Source of the DNA: Candidatus Pantoea bituminis
GTDB lineage: Bacteria; Pseudomonadota; Gammaproteobacteria; Enterobacterales; Enterobacteriaceae
Length of the DNA stretch: 64,000 nt
Direction: 5' to 3'
Assembly: GCF_018842675.1 (NCBI RefSeq)
Contig: NZ_JAGTWO010000004.1
Location: 3,720,001 to 3,784,000, forward strand
Of this stretch, positions 57,789 to 64,000 are shown one piece after another. Both the position numbers and the translations under genes were made by a program. Position 1 is the first letter of the stretch. Every line of letters starts with the position of its first letter. The notes under the pieces were generated by a model. That model ran no database searches. It saw only the letters and a program-made list of their open reading frames with translations, and had not been told where the DNA came from.

Positions 57789-59129
57789 TTATTTGCCTAA
57801 TTCGCGCAGTGATTTGTCTAATGCGCCAACCAGCCAGTCAATATCGCTTTCCTGAAATGCCAACGGTGGGCGCAGCTTCAATACGTTGCCGTAAGGCCCG
57901 GCTACTGAAGTCAACACGCGATGCTCACGGAGTTTCTCAATCACGTTCAATGCCAGTGTTTTGTCCGGCTTTTTGCTGCTGCGATCTTCTACCAGCTCAA
58001 AGCCGATAAACAATCCGGCACCGCGCACGTCACCGACGCATTCAAATCGCGCCATTAATTTGCTCAACTCAGCGTGTAACTTCGCGCCCACTATACGGCT
58101 GTGCTCCTGTAACCCTTCTTCTTTGATCACTTTCAACACCGCCTGCGCCGCCGCCATCGCCACCGGATTGCCACCAAAGGTGTTGAAGTAAGGAATCTCG
58201 TCGCTGAACGCCGCCAGCACATCACTTTTCGCCAGCAAGCCAGAAACAGGAATGCCGTTGCCCATCGGTTTACCGGTGGTAATCACATCTGGCACTACAT
58301 CATGACGACCAAAGCCCCAGAACGCATCACCGGTTCGCCCAAAGCCTGGCTGCACTTCATCAGCGATAAAAATACCGCCGTTGGCATGTACCACATCGAC
58401 CGCTTTTTTCAGGAAGCCACGCGGGTTAGGCAACACGCCGTCTGAGGAGAAAATCGAGTCCGCGAGGAAGCCAGCAAATTTAATGCCGTGTGCTTTCATG
58501 TCATCGATTTGCTTTTGAATTTCCGTGGCGAACCATTCGCCTAAATCTGGCGCATCGACACGATACGCATCCGGCGGCATCACTAAACGCGTGGTCGCTG
58601 CCAAAGGTTGACCGCTTCCCAACGCGGGCGACGCGCCTGATGTCAGTTCGCTGGTGCCGTGATACGCCTCTTTGGTAACAATGATGCCAGTTCCGCCGCT
58701 AAAGGCACGCGCTACGCGAATTGCCAAATCGTTGGCTTCTGAACCCGTGCACATATACATGGCGCGATCGATCTCATCCGGGGTGGTCGCCAGCAATTCT
58801 TCGCTGTAGTTGAGAATGTTTTCATGCAGATAACGCGTGTGGGTATTCAGCATTTTCATCTGCTGCGTGACCGCGTCAATCACTGCGGGATGACAATGCC
58901 CGATGCTCGCCACGTTGTTGTAAACGTCGAGATATTTATCACCCGCCGCATCCCACAAATATTGCCCTTCGCCGCGCACCAGATGCACCGGTTTGCGGTA
59001 GAACAGGCGATACGATTCGCCCAGCACTTTGCTGCGTTTATCGGTTAGCTTTCGCGTATCGACGTCCAGCGCCTCAGCATCTTCTGCCCGAAAACTGTTG
59101 GTATCCATGATGGTAGAACGCGTAACCAT
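57789..59129 (-). CDS. Class III PLP-dependent aminotransferase
   Basis: 446 residues from ATG 59129 with GGGAG 5 bp upstream. Class III motifs: YLDVYNNVASIGHCHP, MYMCTGSEANDLAIR, IFIADEVQPGFGRTG with the PLP-ring Asp, and TTGKPMGNGIPVSG with the Schiff-base Lys, then YFNTFGGNPVAMAAA. It resembles AGXT2/ethanolamine-phosphate lyase-like and omega-amino acid enzymes; the substrate cannot be read from sequence. Divergent from a DeoR gene, which may control it. Confidence 0.9.
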   Translation of the reverse strand: MVTRSTIMDTNSFRAEDAEALDVDTRKLTDKRSKVLGESYRLFYRKPVHLVRGEGQYLWDAAGDKYLDVYNNVASIGHCHPAVIDAVTQQMKMLNTHTRYLHENILNYSEELLATTPDEIDRAMYMCTGSEANDLAIRVARAFSGGTGIIVTKEAYHGTSELTSGASPALGSGQPLAATTRLVMPPDAYRVDAPDLGEWFATEIQKQIDDMKAHGIKFAGFLADSIFSSDGVLPNPRGFLKKAVDVVHANGGIFIADEVQPGFGRTGDAFWGFGRHDVVPDVITTGKPMGNGIPVSGLLAKSDVLAAFSDEIPYFNTFGGNPVAMAAAQAVLKVIKEEGLQEHSRIVGAKLHAELSKLMARFECVGDVRGAGLFIGFELVEDRSSKKPDKTLALNVIEKLREHRVLTSVAGPYGNVLKLRPPLAFQESDIDWLVGALDKSLRELGK

Positions 59130-59306
59130 GATCACTCCCGTTGCGAAGGTAAAAGGGATGCAGCTGATAAAGCCATCTTGCCTGCTTTTATTTTAAATGC
59201 AACCAAATACACAAATACAACTAAATACACATGACGCCGTTAGTGCGCTCAGGTAAGCTTAGGCAGATGTTCAAGGTATCTCTGAACGCTTCATAAGGAA
59301 TTTTTC

Positions 59307-60083
59307 ATGTTGCAGGAAACGCGCCTTCACCGTATTCGCGCCTTGTTGAGTACGCTCAATCAAGTCAGTACTGAGCGCATCATCAAAGAGCTGGGCATTT
59401 CACGTGAGACGGCGCGGCGCGACATCATTGAGCTGGAAGCCCAAGGGCTGGCGCGCCGGGTACATGGTGGTTTAGTGGCCATTGCTACGCAGCCGGAGCC
59501 GCCGCTAACCGTGCGTCGAGCAGCACAAGCGAAAGAGAAACAGGCGATAGCTCAAGCGGCAGCGCAATTATTACAGCCAGGCCAAACGCTGTTTCTGGAT
59601 GCTGGCAGCACCACCACGTTACTGGCAGAAGCGTTACGCACCATGTCCGGCCTGACCATTTTGACCAACAGCTTGCAAGCCGCGCTGGCGCTTAGCGCGG
59701 GAGAAGAGCATGAGAGCCTGAATAATCAGATTATTTTATTGGGCGGAAATATGAGCGCAGGCGCACATCAAACGCGCGGTGAGATTACCGTTGGCGAGAT
59801 CATGCGTTATCGTGCCGATGTCGCCCTGCTTTCACCGGTTGGCATTGACGCAAAAAGCGGGGCAACCAGCTTTCATCCCCATGAAGCCGCCATTGCCCGC
59901 GCCATGGTAAACCAGTCAAAACAGTGCTATTTGCTGGCCGATCACAGCAAGTTAGGCGTGGTTAGCCGCACGGTGTACGCGCCACCGCAAGAGATTGATC
60001 TGTTGATTACCGATAATGGCGGCGACAAACCTGCGGCGCTTGAGGCGCTACACCAGGTTTTGCCGCAGGTGTTAATGGTTTAA
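59307..60083 (+). CDS. DeoR/GlpR-family transcription regulator
   Basis: 258 residues. N-terminal DeoR helix-turn-helix ([20 protein letters not shown], then [25 protein letters not shown]). C-terminal sugar-phosphate-type sensor with [27 protein letters not shown] and [10 protein letters not shown]. Effector unknown. Divergent from the aminotransferase, its likely target, across 177 bp. Stop overlaps the fdhD stop. Confidence 0.9.
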   Translation: MLQETRLHRIRALLSTLNQVSTERIIKELGISRETARRDIIELEAQGLARRVHGGLVAIATQPEPPLTVRRAAQAKEKQAIAQAAAQLLQPGQTLFLDAGSTTTLLAEALRTMSGLTILTNSLQAALALSAGEEHESLNNQIILLGGNMSAGAHQTRGEITVGEIMRYRADVALLSPVGIDAKSGATSFHPHEAAIARAMVNQSKQCYLLADHSKLGVVSRTVYAPPQEIDLLITDNGGDKPAALEALHQVLPQVLMV

Positions 60084-60877
60084 ATCAGCCGCTGTGGATG
60101 GGTGTAGATGGTCGCGCGACCCGGCTTGCTAAAGCCAACCAGTGTTAAATTGCATCGTTCCGCCACGTCAACGGCAAGGCGTGTTGCCGCAGAAACGGCA
60201 AACAAGATTTCAACGCCGCACATCGCTGACTTCTGCACCATCTCATAACTGGCGCGGCTGGAAACCAGCACCGCGCCCTGATTCCAGTGGGTTTGGCTGC
60301 GATAGCCCAACAGCTTATCCAGCGCCACGTGACGTCCAACGTCTTCACTCCCGCCCGCCAGTTCGCCGTTGGGTTGAATCCACGCCGCTGCATGCGTACA
60401 GCCGGTTCTCTGGCCAACCGGCTGAAAATCTTTCAGCTGCCCTAACGCCCGATCCAAATTAGCCAGTTCAAAAGTCTGCGTGAAAGGCAGCGGCGTGACC
60501 GGTTTACCAATCTGATCCAACTGTTCGACACCGCACACGCCGCAGCCCGTGCGGCCAGCTAACGCTCGGCGCTGCTCTTTTAGCGCCATAAAACGGCGGC
60601 TGGAAAGCTCAATCTGCACTTCTATGCCGTTGCAGTTCGGCACCACATCCAGACCAAAAATCTCGTTGGGCGCATCAATAATGCCCTCTGAAAGCGAAAA
60701 GCCCAGCGCGAATGCCTCAAGATCTTTGGGTGTCGCCATCATCACAACGTGCGAAATACCGTTGTAGACCAGCGCTATCGGCACCTCTTCCGCTAACCAA
60801 TCGGCTTGTGATTGCGCTAAATCGCTGCGCTGCCAGACCTGGGTTTTTTGCAGCCCCACGATCTCGATCTCGTTCAT
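60080..60877 (-). CDS. fdhD: FdhD, sulfurtransferase for formate dehydrogenase
   Basis: Transfers sulfur from IscS to the molybdenum cofactor of formate dehydrogenases. 265 residues from ATG 60877; a GTG at 60904 is in frame but less likely. The [12 protein letters not shown] loop has the CxxC cysteines needed for activity; other conserved parts are [27 protein letters not shown] and [14 protein letters not shown]. Faces the decayed fdoI remnant and fdhE, the E. coli arrangement. Confidence 0.95.
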   Translation of the reverse strand: MNEIEIVGLQKTQVWQRSDLAQSQADWLAEEVPIALVYNGISHVVMMATPKDLEAFALGFSLSEGIIDAPNEIFGLDVVPNCNGIEVQIELSSRRFMALKEQRRALAGRTGCGVCGVEQLDQIGKPVTPLPFTQTFELANLDRALGQLKDFQPVGQRTGCTHAAAWIQPNGELAGGSEDVGRHVALDKLLGYRSQTHWNQGAVLVSSRASYEMVQKSAMCGVEILFAVSAATRLAVDVAERCNLTLVGFSKPGRATIYTHPQRLI

Positions 60878-61040
60878 GTCACTTTCCGCTTCGTTTCGTT
60901 TCACTTTGTCTTTGTCCGACTAAAACCACAATGAATAAAAGGCATTATCGCGTCGCTTTTCAAGCCACCGCTTATTCTGAACCCACACCGCAACGGCGAC
61001 AAGCTAACAGCACAAAGCGGTAACGATAAAGAAACCCGTC

Positions 61041-61619
61041 ATGAAAAAGCGCGATCGCTTTGTACGCTACACCGCGCATTAATCACTAAATTCTGGCGTT
61101 CTGCTTGGTGTTGGTGTCGTGATATTTACTGCATTCATACTGATGTTTATGTATTACTGGAAACATAACCCGGTTAACTGGAAAGATCGGTTCTGGGCAA
61201 AAAACATCGATAAAATCGTCCTGAACGAAGAGGACGGTGACACCGGTAGAGATAACTTTGGTCAGAAAGGTCGGTTCTGGGCTGCTATCATCAGCTTAGT
61301 CCTGCTGCTTGTCAGCGGCATTGTCATCTGACGCCCTTGCTTTGCTGGCGCGTTTGCCATTCCGTTGATTCGCCTGGCGTTGGTGGTGCATTCGGTGTCG
61401 GCAGCGGCACTGATTATCGTCATTATGGTGCACATTTATGCCGCGCTTTGGGTCAAAGGCACCCTTACTGCGATGACGGAAGGCTGGGTCTCGTTAAACT
61501 GGGCGAGACAGCAGCATCCTCGCGGGTATCGTAAGCAGCGTAATCGGCCAAAAAACAGGAAATACGCCCCTGATGAGTATTCGCATAATCCCGCAAGACC
61601 AGCCGGAGAAGAGCGATAA
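61041..61619 (+). pseudogene. fdoI: Decayed fdoI, formate dehydrogenase cytochrome b556 subunit
   Basis: In one frame the DNA reads MKKRDRFVRYTAH-stop (61041-61082), a segment starting GVGVVIFTAFILMF and ending SGIVI-stop (TGA at 61329), then RPCFAGAFAIPLIRLALVVHS and HIYAALWVKGTLTAMTEGW to TAA 61619. This is E. coli FdoI with about 47 residues deleted near the N-terminus, a stop at the junction, and TGA where Trp is expected before Arg-Pro. Because all pieces stay in one frame, these are not homopolymer errors. The fdoG and fdoH genes are absent; fdhD ends up directly upstream. Confidence 0.88.
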
Positions 61620-62498
61620 AACGACGGCGGAGATGATTCCGCCATTACTTTTCCCCAGGCTGAAAAATTTATACAGTCGACGCGCGGCGCGATTGCGCGA
61701 TCTGGCGGCAAAAAATCCACTGGGTGACTATCTGCGCTTTGCCGCGGTCATTGCCGAGGCGCAAGAGATTGTCCTTTATGATCATCCGCTCCACATGGAT
61801 TTGCATGCCCGACTGGTACAAAGCGCCAGCGAAGAGAAACCGCCGCTGGATATTCACACTTTGCCGCGTGACCTGCACTGGCACCGTTTGCTGCACTCGC
61901 TGATTGCCGAACTTAAACCAGAGATGAGCGGTCAGGCGCTGGCGGTGCTGGAGAATCTGGAAAAGGCGTCGGCAAGCGAGCTGGAAACGCTTGCCAGCGC
62001 GCTGTTTGCCGGTGAATTTGCGCAGGTCAGCAGCGACAAATCCCCGTTTATTTGGGCAGCGCTGTCGATTTACTGGGCGCAAATGGCATCGCTGATCCCT
62101 GGCAAAGCGCGTGCCGAATATGGCGAACAGCGTCAGTTCTGCCCGGTTTGCGCCAGCAAGCCCGTTGCCAGCGTCGTTCACATGGACCCTAACGACAGTT
62201 CACGCTATCTGCACTGCAATCTGTGCGAAAGCGAATGGTATGTTACGCACAACAAATGTACTTATTGCGAGCAAACACGCGATCTGCATTACTGGTCGCT
62301 GGACAGCGAGCGAGCGGCAGTGAAAGCGGAAAGCTGTGGTGATTGCGGCACTTATCTCAAGCTGTTGTATCAGGAAAAAATCCTGCGGTTGACCCCGTGG
62401 CGGACGATCTCGCCTCGCTGGTGTTAGATGCACGCATGGAACAGGAAGGTTTTGCTCGTAGCAGCCTCAATCCGTTCTTATTTCCGGGTGAACAGTAA
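61573..62498 (+). CDS. fdhE: FdhE, formate dehydrogenase accessory protein (frameshifted)
   Basis: Rubredoxin-like maturation factor for periplasmic formate dehydrogenases. Start at 61573, overlapping the fdoI remnant. Four CXXC motifs: [27 protein letters not shown] and SCGDCGTY. The frame ends at 62427, but one more A in the A6 run at 62375-62380 gives [19 protein letters not shown] and the end NPFLFPGEQ at 62498, as in E. coli (309 residues). Probably intact, although its substrate enzyme at this locus is gone. Confidence 0.92.
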
Positions 62499-62546
62499 TT
62501 TTCAGGCAAGTCGTGTAGGTAGTTAAACGTCTATTGGAGGCCCTTA

Positions 62547-63157
62547 ATGAAACTGATTGGCAGCTATACCAGCCCGTTTGTACGTAAGATTTCCATCATC
62601 ATGCTGGAAAAAGGCATCATATTTGAGTTCGTAAATGCATCGCCCTACAGCGATGAAAGCCACGTTCCTCAATACAATCCGTTAGGGAAAGTGCCTGCGT
62701 TGGTAGCTGACGATCATCAGATCTGGTTTGATTCCTCAATCATTGCCGAATTCCTCGAACTCCGTGGCGACGCACCTGCGTTATTACCTGATGACCCCCT
62801 TGCAGCCTTACACATTCGCCAACTGGAAAAGCTGGCGGACGGTGTCAGCGATGCAGCTTTGGTGATCGTGCGGGAACAACTGCGTCCCGGCGATCTGCAA
62901 TCTGAAGAGGTACTGTTGCGCAACCGTGAGAAAATTCAGCGTGGCCTCGATATGCTGGAAAAAATGCCGCCGAGAAAAAACACCTCAACAGTGAGCAGGT
63001 TAACCTCGCCGATATCGCTGTGGGCTGCATGATTGGTTATCTCAACTTCCGCCGTGTGGTGCCTAACTGGTGCGTGAATCGCCCGGCGCTGGTCAAGCTG
63101 GCCGAAACGCTGTTTAAGCGCGAAAGTTTCGCGCGCACTACGCCACCTTCAGCCTGA
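62547..63157 (+). CDS. yibF: YibF, glutathione S-transferase-like protein (frameshifted)
   Basis: Thioredoxin fold at the N-terminus ([20 protein letters not shown], with Ser9 in the active-site place, and [22 protein letters not shown]), then the helical GST domain. The frame ends at 63032; one more A in the A6 run at 62959-62964 continues as [20 protein letters not shown] and ends [12 protein letters not shown]. 203 residues after repair (E. coli 202). In E. coli yibF sits beside selA-selB; those genes are not here. GGAGG precedes the start. Confidence 0.92.
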
Positions 63158-63240
63158 TCCATAACACATCGCCTGTTCAGCCTTGCCCAAAAATAAGCCA
63201 GGATGTAAGAAATACTCTTACATCAGATAACGATAGTGGT

Positions 63241-63490
63241 GCGTACCAGGCGTTTGATTTAGCTGATGAACTTCGTAAGTTTGTTGAATCACTGAATGAA
63301 TCAGGCGACTGCCGTACGCAAAGCGAAATGGTGCGGGACGGGACGTGAAAAGCAGGCTAATACGCAACTGGACACCCTAAAAGCGCGATTAAAAGAAGGG
63401 GTGGAAAGTGGTGAGCCAGAAGAGTGGGACAGGAAAGCTTTTTTAAAAATGATTAAAGCCAGAATGCACCATAAAAAAGGGAGACGATGA
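63241..63490 (+). pseudogene. ParD-like antitoxin remnant
   Basis: One frame reads FDLADELRKFVESLNESGD, then RTQSEMVRDGT-stop (63357); another continues REKQANTQLDTLKARLKEGV and ESGEPEEWDRKAFLKMIKAR to TGA 63490. Together they form the ribbon-helix-helix and C-terminal tail pattern of ParD antitoxins, broken by a frameshift near the GGGACG at 63339, and I find no start codon with a ribosome site. No ParE toxin is recognised beside it. Identification is tentative. Confidence 0.45.
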
Positions 63491-63508
63491 TCTTCGTCTC
63501 CCTTTTTA
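63473..63508. terminator. Bidirectional terminator at the end of glyS
   Basis: Perfect 12-bp arms AAAGGGAGACGA / TCGTCTCCCTTT (63476-63487, 63494-63505) with loop TGATCT; A6 on the left serves glyS (minus strand) and T5 on the right serves the plus strand. It overlaps the end of the ParD-like frame. Confidence 0.9.
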
Positions 63509-63523
63509 GATTATGAATTCAGC

Positions 63524-64000
63524 TTACTGCAACAGTGAAATGTCCGCGACCTGTAAGAACAGTTCACGCAATTTCGACAGCAGCGTCAAACGGTTAACGC
63601 GCACGGCGGGATCTTCTGCATTAACCATGACTTTATCGAAGAAGTTATCTACCGCTTCACGCAGTTGCGCCAGTTCAATTAGCGCATCCTGATAACGGCC
63701 TTCCGCGAAGTAAGGTTGCAGTTTACTGCTCAAAGCGGTCACGAAGGTCGCCAACTGGATCTCTTCATTCTCTTTCAGCAGCGAAGCCTGCACGCTGTCG
63801 TTCAGGGTTTCCGTCGATTTAGCCAGAATGTTAGACACACGCTTGTTGGCTGCTGCCAACGCTGCGGCAGCTTCCAGCGTACGGAAATGCGATACCGCTT
63901 TCATGCGCGCATCAAAGTCAGCCGGACGCGTTGGACGACGCGCCAACACCGCTTGCAGCGTATCAATGCTGTGACCCTCTTCCTGATACCAGCTGCGGAA
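63524..64000 (-). CDS. glyS: Glycyl-tRNA synthetase beta subunit GlyS, C-terminal end (partial)
   Basis: Last about 158 residues of the beta subunit of the tetrameric bacterial GlyRS, which has the tRNA-binding role. The frame is open to the right edge; text seen includes [30 protein letters not shown], QYFxx-type [34 protein letters not shown] and the terminal ADISLLQ, as in E. coli. The ATG at 63949 is internal, not the start. Confidence 0.95.
   Translation of the reverse strand, partial: FRSWYQEEGHSIDTLQAVLARRPTRPADFDARMKAVSHFRTLEAAAALAAANKRVSNILAKSTETLNDSVQASLLKENEEIQLATFVTALSSKLQPYFAEGRYQDALIELAQLREAVDNFFDKVMVNAEDPAVRVNRLTLLSKLRELFLQVADISLLQ

Overview
The window looks like a chromosomal segment of a plant- or environment-associated enterobacterium, probably Erwiniaceae (Pantoea/Erwinia-like). 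This rests on recognising E. coli-like proteins (Bcs, Dpp, EptB, Mtl, SodA, YiaF, YiaG, YibL, YibF, GlyS) and on gene order that follows the E. coli bcs-dpp-tRNA(Pro)-eptB and mtl/yib/gly neighbourhoods with insertions and losses. The genus is an inference; no search was run.

Layout. (1) Positions 1-9437: an E. coli-type cellulose locus, bcsR-bcsQ-bcsA-bcsB leftward (bcsB runs off the left edge) and divergent bcsE-bcsF-bcsG rightward; BcsG is the phosphoethanolamine-cellulose transferase. (2) 9438-10063: three 178-bp hairpin-rich tandem repeats and a 19-bp minisatellite. (3) 10064-21426: a second, complete cellulose operon read leftward, bcsO-bcsQ-bcsA-bcsB-bcsC-bcsD-bcsZ. (4) 21945-27671: the dppABCDF dipeptide transporter, with a CA-rich dppA leader that resembles a GcvB target. 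(5) 28337-28986: tRNA-Pro(UGG) followed by tandem 164-bp repeats that each carry the last 19 nt of the tRNA gene. (6) 29112-35110: eptB, a Tat-lipoprotein molybdo-oxidoreductase with a cytochrome b561 partner and a DUF5666 protein, ohr/ohrR, a small HD (MESH1-like) hydrolase, yiaG. (7) 35913-43810: a GntR regulator, an Opp/Gsi-type ABC transporter and a gamma-glutamyltransferase in one operon, behind a perfect 27-bp palindrome. (8) 44037-49469: yiaF, the mannitol operon mtlADR with a cluster of CRP sites, yibL. (9) 49477-53403: a VirK/DUF535 protein, a chemoreceptor, sodA. (10) 53562-57745: a LacI-type regulator facing a PTS IIA-IIB-IIC-epimerase operon. (11) 57789-64000: an aminotransferase divergent from a DeoR regulator, fdhD, a decayed formate dehydrogenase locus (fdoI remnant, fdhE), yibF, a ParD-like remnant, and the end of glyS.

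At least twelve otherwise recognisable genes carry one frameshift, and each is repaired by adding one base, almost always in a homopolymer run (bcsA-1, bcsQ-1, bcsE, bcsC, bcsQ-2, eptB, the GntR gene, the chemoreceptor, sodA, PTS IIB, fdhE, yibF). The simplest reading is under-called homopolymers in the sequencing, so I annotate these as probably intact CDSs with the shift noted. The fdoI remnant is different: it has in-frame stops and an internal deletion and looks truly decayed.

Together the genes describe a biofilm-capable cell with two c-di-GMP-responsive cellulose synthases, peptide and probably glutathione-like import with periplasmic gamma-glutamyl cleavage, PTS sugar use, and peroxide defence. 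It appears to have lost the respiratory formate dehydrogenase encoded at this locus.
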